17,920 nt of DNA, from contig CAZAQB010000067.1 of NCBI GenBank assembly GCA_964487155.1, positions 1-17,920 of the forward strand, read 5' to 3'. Below the pieces are notes generated by a model. That model worked only from the letters and a program-made list of their open reading frames with translations. It had not been told where the DNA came from and searched no databases. Made by a program: the position numbers and the translations under genes. Each line of letters begins with the position of its first letter. Positions within the stretch are counted from its first letter, which is position 1. Positions 1-7,013 of this stretch are shown piece by piece. The stretch comes from CAZAQB01 sp964487155 (GTDB lineage Bacteria > Pseudomonadota > Gammaproteobacteria > Nitrococcales > Nitrococcaceae).

Positions 1-71
1 AGGATCTGCCTGCCGGCGGCGCCGCCCACACCCCGTGCCCTGGCCCGCTGAGCCGTTGCATTGAGGGCTCA
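1..71. other. Left edge, possible 3' tail of an upstream gene
   Basis: All three plus frames stay open for a short way here. Frame 1 ends at TGA 49-51, frame 2 at TGA 62-64, and frame 3 runs into the repeat that starts at 72. Frame 1 has GC-rich third positions, compatible with the last 16 codons of a gene that lies mostly outside the window. The stretch is too short to choose a frame or a product. Confidence 0.2.
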
Positions 72-240
72 CTAGCAGCCTGTCGGACTTAGGCTGCTCC
101 TACTGCGCCGGTGGGATAGCGGCCCATTTTTCCGATCCTTTTCGTCAAATAGCTACGGCTATTCTCCTCAAACGATCGAAAAACTGACCTCGCTCTCCCA
201 CTCGGCTCGCGACGGGCACCTAAGTCCGACAGGCTGCTAG
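72..240. repeat. MITE-like palindromic repeat with 22-bp perfect terminal inverted repeats
   Basis: Positions 72-93 and 219-240 are perfect inverted copies of each other (22 bp, beginning CTAGCAGCCTGTCGGACTTA). The whole element is one imperfect palindrome. Its centre is a hairpin, AATAGC (148-153), TACG, GCTATT (158-163), with partly paired T-rich and A-rich arms around it. The ends carry CTAG, which could be part of a target duplication. No ORF lies inside, so it would need a transposase in trans. A second copy of the same family starts at 17859. I recall similar intergenic repeats in other proteobacteria but have no database match to cite. It separates the upstream gene from the fad operon and, as RNA, would fold into a long hairpin. 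Confidence 0.85.
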
Positions 241-245
241 CCTGT

Positions 246-265
246 CGGCCGCTGTCCAGCGGCCG
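246..265. promoter_or_regulatory. 20-bp inverted repeat upstream of fadI
   Basis: CGGCCGCTG (246-254) and CAGCGGCCG (257-265) form a perfect 9-bp inverted repeat with a 2-nt spacer. It lies directly after the MITE-like element and about 95 bp before the chosen fadI start. It could be an operator or a strong hairpin in the leader. There is no T-run after it, so a classical terminator is unlikely. Confidence 0.5.
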
Positions 266-279
266 CCGACTATGCTTGG

Positions 280-295
280 GCGCACAGGTGTGCGC
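280..295. promoter_or_regulatory. 16-bp inverted repeat, candidate operator of fadIJ
   Basis: GCGCACA (280-286) and TGTGCGC (289-295) are perfect inverted repeats around GG. A weak -10-like TATGCT lies at 271-276, so a repressor bound here would cover the likely transcription start. Fatty-acid operons are commonly repressed by TetR- or GntR-type regulators (FadR, PsrA and relatives) that bind dyads near the promoter. The sequence matches neither consensus as I remember them, so the regulator is unassigned. Confidence 0.45.
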
Positions 296-358
296 AATTG
301 TGGGCTGGGGCTCGGTCCGCTACCTTACGGGCAGTCGACAGGGCGCCGGGGGACCACT

Positions 359-1867
359 GTGGCAGAAGACGACGAGGACAAGGCGGCCCGAGGCCGGCGC
401 CGCTCCAGGAGCGGCGCCGGACGCAGTCAGGGCAGAGGCTCCGGGGGCAAGGCTAGCGATGCGCCCGAAACCGGCGGCTCCGCCGGCAGCTCCGGGCGCC
501 GCGGCGCGGCGGCTGCCGGCAAGGGTTCGGGCAGCACATCCACCAGCGGGCGCCGGCGGCGCAGCACCGCGCCCCGCCCCGCGTCCGGCGGGGCCCGGGT
601 GGCGGTGGTGGGCGGCGTGCGCACCCCGTTCGCCCGCCAGCTCACCGCCTTTCGCAGCACCGATGCCGTGGAACTCGGCATTCTCGCCACCAGCGAGTTG
701 CTGGTGCGCAGCGAGCTCGATCCGGCACTGGTAGAGCGGCTGGTCTACGGCCAGGTGGTGATCCGCCCGGAGGCACCCAACATCGCCCGGGAGGTGCTGC
801 TGGGTGCCGGGCTCGACCCGGGGACTGATGCCTATTCCGTGTCCCGGGCCTGTGCCACCAGCTTCCAGAGCACCGCCGATATCGCCCGGGCCATCCAGGT
901 GGGCGAGATCGAGGTCGGCATCGCCGGGGGAGCGGATTCCACCTCGGTGCTGCCCATCACGGTGTCGCGGCGGCTGGCGGATACCCTGCTGCAGGCCTCC
1001 AGGGTCAAGTCGCTGCGGGACCGGCTGCAGGTTTTCTCCGGCCTGCGCCCCCGGGATCTGACCCCCCGGCCGCCGGCGATACGCGACTACAGCACCGGAC
1101 TCGGCATGGGAGACATCGGCGAGCAGATGGCCAAGAGCCACGGCATCAGCCGCCAGCAGCAGGACGAATTCGCCCTGCGCTCCCACCGGCGGGCCCACCA
1201 GGCGTGGGAGCAGGGCGCCCTGGACGCCGAGGTGATGCACGCCTTCGCGGGTCCCCGCCAGGCCCACGTCCACCGCGACAACAACATCCGCCCCGATGCC
1301 AGCCTGGAGGCCCTCGGCCGCCTGCGCCCTGCCTTCGACCGGCGCCACGGCAGCGTCACGGCCGGCAACGCCACGCCGCTCACGGACGGTGCCAGCAGCC
1401 TGCTGCTGATGAGCGAGGCCCGCGCCCGATCACTGCGCATGGCACCGTTGGGCTACATCCGCTCCTGGGCATTCACCGCGGTGGATCCCTTCCACGACGC
1501 CCTCATGGGCCCCAGCTACGCCACGCCCCTGGCCCTGGAGCGGGCGGGCCTCGCACTCTCTGACATGACCCTGATCGACATTCACGAGGCCTTCGCCGCC
1601 CAGACCCTGGCCAACCTAAAATACTGGCCCGACCGGGAATTCGCCCGGCAGCGGTTGGGCCGCAGCGAGCCCATTGGTGAGGTGGACTGGGAGCGGGTCA
1701 ACGTGCTCGGCGGCTCCATCGCCTACGGGCATCCCTTTGCCGCCACCGGCGGCCGGATGATCGTGCAGACCCTGCGGGAGCTGGGCCGCCGCGGCGGCGG
1801 TACCGCCCTGGTGACGGCCTGTGCCGCCGGCGGCTTGGGGGCGGCCATGGTTCTGGAGGTGGCGTGA
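359..1867 (+). CDS. fadI: 3-ketoacyl-CoA thiolase, FadI type, with a disordered N-terminal extension
   Basis: FadI cleaves 3-ketoacyl-CoA with CoA to acetyl-CoA and a shortened acyl-CoA, the last step of beta-oxidation, as the beta subunit of a complex with FadJ. From about residue 79 the 502-aa protein follows E. coli FadI closely. Visible are the nucleophilic cysteine C165 in VSRACATSFQ, H409 in DIHEAFAAQT, H458 in the GHPFAATG motif and the second catalytic cysteine C488 in TACAAGG. I chose GTG 359 over ATG 272 because the earlier start would translate through the dyad at 280-295 and a G-rich, SD-like stretch precedes 359; the exact start is uncertain. Residues 1-78 are rich in Gly, Arg, Ser and Ala and have no counterpart in E. 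coli FadI (436 aa). Its stop overlaps the fadJ start, so the two are translationally coupled. Confidence 0.93.
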   Translation: MAEDDEDKAARGRRRSRSGAGRSQGRGSGGKASDAPETGGSAGSSGRRGAAAAGKGSGSTSTSGRRRRSTAPRPASGGARVAVVGGVRTPFARQLTAFRSTDAVELGILATSELLVRSELDPALVERLVYGQVVIRPEAPNIAREVLLGAGLDPGTDAYSVSRACATSFQSTADIARAIQVGEIEVGIAGGADSTSVLPITVSRRLADTLLQASRVKSLRDRLQVFSGLRPRDLTPRPPAIRDYSTGLGMGDIGEQMAKSHGISRQQQDEFALRSHRRAHQAWEQGALDAEVMHAFAGPRQAHVHRDNNIRPDASLEALGRLRPAFDRRHGSVTAGNATPLTDGASSLLLMSEARARSLRMAPLGYIRSWAFTAVDPFHDALMGPSYATPLALERAGLALSDMTLIDIHEAFAAQTLANLKYWPDREFARQRLGRSEPIGEVDWERVNVLGGSIAYGHPFAATGGRMIVQTLRELGRRGGGTALVTACAAGGLGAAMVLEVA

Positions 1868-4053
1868 TGGCGGGGCAACAGCAGGCCCAGGACAGCCAGG
1901 ACCGGCCCAATCTCACGGTCTCCGTGGGCGACGACGGTATCGCTCTGATCACCATCGACTGCCCGGGGCAGCGCCAGAACGTGCTCGGCCAGGAGCTGAT
2001 CAACCAGGCAAGCCGACTGCTGGAGGATCTGCAGCGGGACTCCTCGGTGCGCGGCCTGGTGTTCGTCAGTGCAAAGCCCGGCTCATTCATCGCCGGCGCC
2101 GATGTGCGCATGATCGAGGCCTGCGAGAGCGCCGACGAAGTGGCTGCCCTTTCCCGCACCGGCCAGCGGATATTCGGCCAGATCGAAGAGTTCCGCGCCC
2201 CGGTGGTGGCCGCCATTCACGGCGTCTGCCTCGGGGGTGGGCTGGAGCTGTCGCTGGCCTGCCACGGCCGCGTCTGCAGCACCGATCCCGGTACCCGGCT
2301 GGGCCTGCCGGAGGTGAAGCTGGGGCTGCTGCCGGGCAGCGGCGGCACCCAGCGGCTGCCGGCCCTGGTAGGGCTGGCCACCAGCCTGGACCTGATGCTG
2401 ACCGGGCGCCAGGTCGCCGCCGGCAAGGCGCAGCGCATCGGCCTGGTGGACGACGCGGTCCCTGAATCCATCCTGCTGGAGGTGGCCCGGGCCCGGGTGC
2501 AGGCCCTGGCCGGCGAGCGCCGTGCCCCCGGCGGACGGCCGCGGGGAGCGGCGGCCCGCGTTCGGCAATGGCTGCTGGAGGGCACTCCGGCAGGGCGCGC
2601 CCTGGTGCTCTCCCAGGCGCGGCGCAAGACCCGTGAGCGCACCCACGGCAACTATCCGGCGCCGGATCGCATCATCGATTGCGTGGAGGAGGGTCTGCGG
2701 CGGGGCCGCCGGCAGGGGTTCGAGCGGGAGGCCCGGGAGTTCGGCGAGCTGGCCATGACCCCCCAGGCCCGGCAGCTGATGGGCCTGTATTTCGCCACCA
2801 CCGCGCAGAAGAAGGACCTGGGCGTGGACGATGCGGCCGTCAAGCCGCGCCCGGTGAAGCGGGTGGCGGTGCTGGGCGGCGGCCTGATGGGCGCCGGCAT
2901 GGCCTACGTCAGCGCCGACAAGGCCGGCGTGCCGGTGCGGCTGCGGGACGTAAAGCCCGAGGGGCTTGCCAACGCGCGGCGCCATGTCCGTGACCAGGCG
3001 CAGGCGCGACGGCGGCGGGGCTCGCTGACCGCCTTCCAGGCATCCCGCGTGCTGCACCGCGTCACCGGCACGCTCGACTACTCCGGCTTCCGCGGCGTCG
3101 ACCTGGTCATGGAGGCGGTGTTCGAGGACCTGGAGCTCAAGCAGCAGATGGTGCGCGAGGTGGAGCGCCATTCCCGCCGCGGCGTCATATTCGCCACCAA
3201 TACCTCGTCCATTCCGATATCGCGCATCGCCGACGGCGCCCGGCGGCCGGCCCGCGTGGTGGGCATGCACTACTTCTCGCCAGTGGAGAAAATGCCCCTG
3301 CTGGAGGTCATCCCTCACGCCGGCACCGACCCCGAGGTGGCGGCCACGGCAGTCGCTTTCGGTCGTGCCCAGGGCAAGACTCCCATCGTGGTGGGGGACT
3401 GTGCCGGTTTCTACGTCAACCGCATCCTGGCGCCCTACCTGTACGAGGCGATGCGGCTGCTGGGGGAGGGGGTGGCCATCGACCAGGTGGACCGGGCCCT
3501 GGTGCGGTTCGGCTTCCCGGTGGGGCCCTTCAAACTGCTGGACGAGGTGGGCATCGACATCAGCGCCAAGGTGGCCCCCATCCTCCACGAGGCCTACGGC
3601 GAGCGGATGCGTCCGGTGCAGAGCACCGAGCGGATGATCGCGGCGGGGCGCCTGGGGCGCAAGAGCGGTTCCGGCTTCTACGATTACAGCGCCGGCCGCC
3701 ACAAGGGCAGGCGCGTGGACGAGCGGGTCTACGACCTGCTCGACGTGTCCCCGGAGACCGCCATGGACCCGGACGACATCGCCGACCGCGTGGTGCTGCC
3801 CATGCTCAACGAAGCCGCCCGCTGCCTGGACGAGAACGTGCTGCGCAGCGCTCGCGACGGCGACCTGGGCGCCATCTTCGGTATCGGCTTCCCGCCGTTC
3901 CGGGGCGGGCCGTTCCGTTACATGGACCGGATCGGGGCGCGGCTGCTGGTGGAGCGGCTGGCGGACTATCGCGAGCGCTTCGGCGCGCACTTCGCGCCGG
4001 CCCCGGTGCTGGAATCCATGGCTTCCGAGTGGGGCCGATTCCACCCGGACTGA
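1867..4053 (+). CDS. fadJ: Bifunctional enoyl-CoA hydratase / 3-hydroxyacyl-CoA dehydrogenase, FadJ type
   Basis: This multifunctional alpha subunit of the beta-oxidation complex hydrates 2-enoyl-CoA and oxidises L-3-hydroxyacyl-CoA with NAD+, then hands 3-ketoacyl-CoA to FadI. The crotonase domain fills about residues 15-200, with the two catalytic glutamates E127 (in GGGLELSLACH) and E149 (in LGLPEVKLGLLPGSGG). A Rossmann motif VAVLGGGLMGAGMAY begins near residue 336. The dehydrogenase His-Glu pair lies in GMHYFSPVEKMPLLEVIP. The C-terminal helical dehydrogenase domains are complete. At 728 aa it has the usual FadB/FadJ length. GGAGGT (1855-1860) sits 6 nt before ATG 1867, which favours this start over GTG 1864. 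The start codon shares one base with the fadI stop. Gene order thiolase then multifunctional protein fits FadIJ rather than FadBA. Confidence 0.95.
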   Translation: MAGQQQAQDSQDRPNLTVSVGDDGIALITIDCPGQRQNVLGQELINQASRLLEDLQRDSSVRGLVFVSAKPGSFIAGADVRMIEACESADEVAALSRTGQRIFGQIEEFRAPVVAAIHGVCLGGGLELSLACHGRVCSTDPGTRLGLPEVKLGLLPGSGGTQRLPALVGLATSLDLMLTGRQVAAGKAQRIGLVDDAVPESILLEVARARVQALAGERRAPGGRPRGAAARVRQWLLEGTPAGRALVLSQARRKTRERTHGNYPAPDRIIDCVEEGLRRGRRQGFEREAREFGELAMTPQARQLMGLYFATTAQKKDLGVDDAAVKPRPVKRVAVLGGGLMGAGMAYVSADKAGVPVRLRDVKPEGLANARRHVRDQAQARRRRGSLTAFQASRVLHRVTGTLDYSGFRGVDLVMEAVFEDLELKQQMVREVERHSRRGVIFATNTSSIPISRIADGARRPARVVGMHYFSPVEKMPLLEVIPHAGTDPEVAATAVAFGRAQGKTPIVVGDCAGFYVNRILAPYLYEAMRLLGEGVAIDQVDRALVRFGFPVGPFKLLDEVGIDISAKVAPILHEAYGERMRPVQSTERMIAAGRLGRKSGSGFYDYSAGRHKGRRVDERVYDLLDVSPETAMDPDDIADRVVLPMLNEAARCLDENVLRSARDGDLGAIFGIGFPPFRGGPFRYMDRIGARLLVERLADYRERFGAHFAPAPVLESMASEWGRFHPD

Positions 4054-4075
4054 GCCGCCGCCGGCGACCGGCTTC

Positions 4076-4140
4076 TATACTCAGTCGTGGCCGGGCCAAG
4101 CGCCGCCGCCGGCCATCCGCAAGCGAATCAGAGGGAGGAG
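4076..4140 (+). promoter_or_regulatory. Putative promoter -10 and strong ribosome-binding site of the binding-protein gene
   Basis: TATACT at 4076-4081 matches five of six bases of the -10 consensus in an otherwise GC-rich gap. No good -35 is visible 16-18 bp upstream. A strong Shine-Dalgarno run, AGAGGGAGGAG, at 4131-4141 precedes ATG 4149 and decides that start. The gene is probably transcribed separately from fadIJ. Confidence 0.4.
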
Positions 4141-4148
4141 TCCCAACC

Positions 4149-5360
4149 ATGAGAACAACGCGACAGGTGACGAGCGCAGTTGCGGCCCTGGGGCTGGTCC
4201 TGGGGCTTCCCGCCGCGGCCCAGGAACTGAAGATCGGTGCCCTTATGCCCATGACCGGGGACCTCCAGGCCTACGGCGAGACATCGCTCAACGGCATCCA
4301 GCTGGCGGTCAAGGAGATCAACGCCGCCGGCGGTGTGCTGGGTGCTGCGGTCGAGGCGAAGGTGGGCGATACCCAGACCCGGCCCCAGTCCGGCGTGGAC
4401 GCGGCCCAGAAGCTTGCCTCCCTGGAGGGGGTGCAGGCCTTCGTCGGTGCGCTGTCCAGCGGCGTGACCATTCCCATCGCCCAGAGCGTCAGCAAGGTTG
4501 AGCGCATGCCCCAGATCTCCGGCGCCTCCACCTCGCCGGTGATCACCACCCTGGACGATGGCGACTTCCTGTTCCGCACCGTGCCTTCGGATGCCTTCCA
4601 GGGCGTGGCCCTGGCCAGCCTCACCCAGGACAAGGATGTCTCCAAGGTGGGCATCCTGTACGTCAACAACGACTATGGCCGGGGCCTGGCGGACTCCTTC
4701 GCCGAGGCCTACGAGGGCATGGGCGGTCGGGTCACTGGCTCCGTCGCCTACGAGCAGGGCCAGCCGGCCTATCGGGGCGAGCTCCAGCAGGCGTCCCGGG
4801 GCGGGCCCCAGGCGCTGGTGCTGATCGGCTACCCCGAGAACGGCCAGACCATCCTGCGCCAGGCCCTGGAGGGCGGCTTCTTTACAAAATTCGTCTTCTC
4901 GGACGGAATGAAGGCGCCGGAGATCATTGCCAACATCGGCGCCCAGTACCTCAACGGCAGCTTCGGCACCGCGCCTCAGGCCCAGAGCGACACGCCGGCC
5001 GCCCAGCACTTCGCCAGCGCCTACCGCGAGGAGTTCGGCGAGGTGCCGCCCAAGCCCTTCATGGATACCGCCTACGACGCGGCCTATCTCATTGCCCTGG
5101 CCGCGGTGGAGGCGGGCAGCCTGGATTCCGTCGCCATCCGCGACGCCCTGCGCTCGGTGGCCACCCCTCCCGGCACCAGCGTCGGCCCCGGCGACTTCGC
5201 CCGGGCGGCGGAACTTCTCGCGGCCGGCGAGGAGATCAACTACGAGGGGGCCGCCGGCTCTCAGGACTTCGATGAGCAGGGGGACGTCCCCGGCAGCTTC
5301 GCCCACTGGGAGATCCAGGACGGCGAGATCGTCACCGTGAAGGTGTTCGTGCCGGAGTAG
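4149..5360 (+). CDS. ABC transporter substrate-binding protein, branched-chain amino acid/amide type (LivJ-like), orphan
   Basis: This is a periplasmic type I solute-binding protein of 403 aa. Residues 1-24 form a signal peptide ending GLPAAA, with likely cleavage before Q25. The mature protein opens with ELKIGALMPMTGDLQAYG, then NGIQLAVKEINAAGG and a QKLASLEGVQAFVGALSSG segment, the hallmark start of this fold. Later VGILYVNNDYGRGLADSF and the PFMDTAYDAAYLIALAA region fit the second lobe. The family binds branched-chain amino acids, amides, urea or aromatic compounds; the ligand cannot be read from sequence. No permease or ATPase gene lies in the window, so it must use components encoded elsewhere or act only as a receptor. 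The long ORF also reads upstream to 4029, but the signal peptide and ribosome-binding site fix the start at 4149. It is 95 bp from fadJ and may be independent of beta-oxidation. Confidence 0.88.
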   Translation: MRTTRQVTSAVAALGLVLGLPAAAQELKIGALMPMTGDLQAYGETSLNGIQLAVKEINAAGGVLGAAVEAKVGDTQTRPQSGVDAAQKLASLEGVQAFVGALSSGVTIPIAQSVSKVERMPQISGASTSPVITTLDDGDFLFRTVPSDAFQGVALASLTQDKDVSKVGILYVNNDYGRGLADSFAEAYEGMGGRVTGSVAYEQGQPAYRGELQQASRGGPQALVLIGYPENGQTILRQALEGGFFTKFVFSDGMKAPEIIANIGAQYLNGSFGTAPQAQSDTPAAQHFASAYREEFGEVPPKPFMDTAYDAAYLIALAAVEAGSLDSVAIRDALRSVATPPGTSVGPGDFARAAELLAAGEEINYEGAAGSQDFDEQGDVPGSFAHWEIQDGEIVTVKVFVPE

Positions 5361-5382
5361 GCGCTTGCCCCTGTCTGCAGTC

Positions 5383-5404
5383 GGCCGGTCTGGAAGGATC
5401 GGCC
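5383..5404 (+). terminator. Possible terminator hairpin after the binding-protein gene
   Basis: GGCCGGTC (5383-5390) pairs with GATCGGCC (5397-5404) across a 6-nt loop, with one G-U pair. It starts 22 nt after the stop codon. No T-run follows, so its strength as an intrinsic terminator is doubtful. Confidence 0.4.
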
Positions 5405-5619
5405 ACAGATGAACACGGATGGACGCGAATTGGGAGATTTGCCCCGCCGTTTGCCGGGAGGCTGATCGGGTGGCCGCGTAGGGTGGGCAGAGCGCAGCGA
5501 AGCCCACCGTTTCGGTTCCTGCTTGGATGACGCTCCATCCCAGCCTACTCTGCTGAAACCCAAGGCTCGCTCAGTGCTCGCGATCCACGGGGGACCTCCC
5601 AATCTGCATTCATCCGTGG
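5403..5619. repeat. Intergenic repeat-like region with imperfect inverted ends
   Basis: The 305-bp gap between the binding-protein gene and thyA holds no convincing gene. Its left part, CCACAGATGAACACGGAT (5403-5420), resembles the reverse complement of its right part at 5602-5619 (14 of 18 positions by hand count). Phrases such as ACAGATGAACACGGATG recur in intergenic DNA of many proteobacteria, in my recollection. The stretch also looks less strongly biased than the flanking genes. It may be a remnant of a small mobile or repeat element. Confidence 0.4.
5481..5508. repeat. Short GGTGGGC / GCCCACC hairpin repeat
   Basis: GGTGGGC (5482-5488) and GCCCACC (5502-5508) flank AGAGCGCAGCGAA. Phrases of the form GTAGGGTGGGC...GCGCAGCG...GCCCACC are, from memory, a common dispersed intergenic repeat in proteobacterial genomes. 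It carries no coding capacity and could fold in RNA. Confidence 0.5.
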
Positions 5620-5665
5620 CGCAATGCTGGGCGCCCGCCCCGGGAACGGGTAGGCTCTCCACCCC

Positions 5666-6460
5666 ATGAAACAGTACCTGGAACTGATGCGCCGCGTGCG
5701 CGACGAGGGCGTGCGCCGGGAGGATCGTACCGGCGTCGGCACCCTTTCGGTGTTCGGCCACCAGATGCGCTTCGATCTGGCCGCCGGTTTCCCCCTGGTC
5801 ACCACCAAGCGGCTGCACCTGCGCTCCATCGTCCACGAGCTGCTCTGGTTCCTGCGGGGGGAGAGCAACGTCGCCTACCTGAGGGAGCACGGTGTCAGCA
5901 TCTGGGACGAGTGGGCCGACGCCGACGGCGAACTGGGGCCGGTATACGGCGTTCAGTGGCGTTCCTGGCGGAGTGCCGACGGCCGGCTGATCGACCAGCT
6001 GCGCCAGGTGCTGGAGTCCATCCGCAGCAACCCCAGTTCCCGCCGGCACCTGGTGAGCGCCTGGAACGTGGGCGAACTGGAGTCCATGGCGCTGCCCCCC
6101 TGTCACGTGCTGTTCCAGTTCCACGTGGCCGACGGCCGGCTCTCCTGCCAGCTCTACCAGCGCAGCGCCGACGTGTTCCTCGGGCTGCCGTTCAACATCG
6201 CTTCCTACGCCTTGCTCACCCACATGGTGGCCCAGCACACCGGACTGGTCCCCGGGGACTTCATCCACACCCTGGGGGATGCCCACCTGTACCTGAACCA
6301 TCTGCAGCAGGCGGACCGCCAGCTCCAGCGCGAGCCCCTGCCGTTGCCGCGGTTGCGGCTCAACCCGGAGGTGCGTTCTCTGTTCGAGTTCCGCTACGAG
6401 GACGTGCAGGTGGAGGGTTACCGCTACCACCCGCATATCGCCGCACCGGTGGCGGTCTGA
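5666..6460 (+). CDS. thyA: Thymidylate synthase
   Basis: ThyA methylates dUMP to dTMP in the cytosol using 5,10-methylenetetrahydrofolate and releases dihydrofolate, which FolA (encoded about 8 kb downstream here) must recycle. The 264-aa protein has the same length as E. coli ThyA. It shows the start MKQYLELMRRVRDEG, the RTGVGTLSVFG loop, FPLVTTKRLHLRSIVHELLW, the active-site cysteine C146 in ALPPCHVLFQF, QRSADVFLGLPFNIASYALL, and the H and Y of DAHLYLNH that bind the substrate. Nothing is truncated. The Shine-Dalgarno is weak (TAGG at 5651-5654). In many gammaproteobacteria lgt precedes thyA; here a repeat-rich spacer and an ABC binding protein do. Confidence 0.98.
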   Translation: MKQYLELMRRVRDEGVRREDRTGVGTLSVFGHQMRFDLAAGFPLVTTKRLHLRSIVHELLWFLRGESNVAYLREHGVSIWDEWADADGELGPVYGVQWRSWRSADGRLIDQLRQVLESIRSNPSSRRHLVSAWNVGELESMALPPCHVLFQFHVADGRLSCQLYQRSADVFLGLPFNIASYALLTHMVAQHTGLVPGDFIHTLGDAHLYLNHLQQADRQLQREPLPLPRLRLNPEVRSLFEFRYEDVQVEGYRYHPHIAAPVAV

Positions 6461-6481
6461 GCGCGTGGCGAGCCGGTGTGT

Positions 6482-6577
6482 CGGTTAACCAGTTGATCAG
6501 TGAATCGGGCAGCGGTGCCGCCGGGCAGCAGGCGGGCTCTGGGTGCCACGGTATTACCGGTTAACCGGTCGACTGGT
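6482..6577. promoter_or_regulatory. Paired GGTTAACC dyads, candidate operators
   Basis: CGGTTAACC occurs at 6482-6490 and again at 6558-6566. The second copy lies inside a perfect 14-bp palindrome, ACCGGTTAACCGGT (6556-6569). The bases after each copy are also alike (AGTTGATCAG versus GGTCGACTGG), so this is a roughly 20-bp motif repeated 76 bp apart. AT-centred palindromes stand out in such GC-rich DNA. Two spaced copies suggest cooperative binding or a looping repressor; the protein is unknown. Confidence 0.45.
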
Positions 6578-6593
6578 CGCCTCGGACGAGGCA

Positions 6594-6627
6594 GGGGGCG
6601 GGGCTGCCTGTTACGCGGGCCGCCCCC
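6594..6627 (+). terminator. GC-rich hairpin downstream of thyA
   Basis: GGGGGCGG (6594-6601) and CCGCCCCC (6620-6627) form an 8-bp stem with an 18-nt loop, 133 nt after the thyA stop. There is no T-run. It could terminate thyA or be part of a structured leader. Confidence 0.3.
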
Positions 6628-6685
6628 AGGCCCGGGTCAACGGCAGCTAACGAGACCGGCCGCCGTCCCTGGCACCGGCCCCGGC

Positions 6686-6702
6686 CACGTCATCCTGACG
6701 TG
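6686..6702. repeat. Perfect 7-bp inverted repeat CACGTCA-TCC-TGACGTG
   Basis: CACGTCA (6686-6692) and TGACGTG (6696-6702) are perfect complements around three bases. It could be a tight RNA hairpin or a protein-binding dyad in the long spacer. Confidence 0.4.
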
Positions 6703-6820
6703 CGCACCATGAGATCGGAAAGTGGCCCTTGCAGCACCCTGCATTGAGCGGGGGCGCAAAAGGGTGGGCGGGCCTCCTCCGTGAGGCGCCGGCCCCGGCA
6801 CGTTCCGTGTACCGCAAAGG

Positions 6821-6850
6821 CACCGGCGGACCATCGCCTGCCCGCCGGTG
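6821..6850. repeat. 9-bp inverted repeat in the spacer before the 202-aa gene
   Basis: CACCGGCGG (6821-6829) pairs perfectly with CCGCCGGTG (6842-6850) across a 12-nt loop. In RNA this is a very stable stem. Chance occurrence is possible in GC-rich DNA, so function is uncertain. Confidence 0.35.
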
Positions 6851-6998
6851 TTCTCGGGGTCCCCAGGCGAATCCCCCCGACTCGCCAGGGTTCCCCATGA
6901 GCGGACCGGAGTCGCTCTGCAGGCGTCGTGCAGCCTTCTGTCCACCAAGTATCCATTCGGCCTGCTCCCCCCCTCCAGGGACTATTCCCCATCCTCGA

Positions 6999-7013
6999 GG
7001 TGAAAAAGTCACA
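6999..7013. promoter_or_regulatory. Crp-like dyad GGTGA-N5-TCACA upstream of the 202-aa gene
   Basis: GGTGA (6999-7003) and TCACA (7009-7013) resemble the two halves of the Crp site TGTGA-N6-TCACA, but the spacer is 5 instead of 6. It lies about 90 bp before ATG 7102. The Crp-family regulator encoded at 7736-8389 keeps the R-E-x3-R recognition residues of E. coli Crp, so a TGTGA-type target is reasonable. The shorter spacer weakens the call. Confidence 0.3.

Noticed and set aside
72..240. Rho-independent terminator or tRNA in the repeat
   Set aside because: The extended palindrome with matching copy at 17859 and 22-bp terminal repeats fits a dispersed repeat element. No cloverleaf is seen.
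272..358. Upstream ATG 272 as the fadI start
   Set aside because: It would translate through the dyad at 280-295, and the added residues have no match in FadI. GTG 359 was preferred, without certainty.
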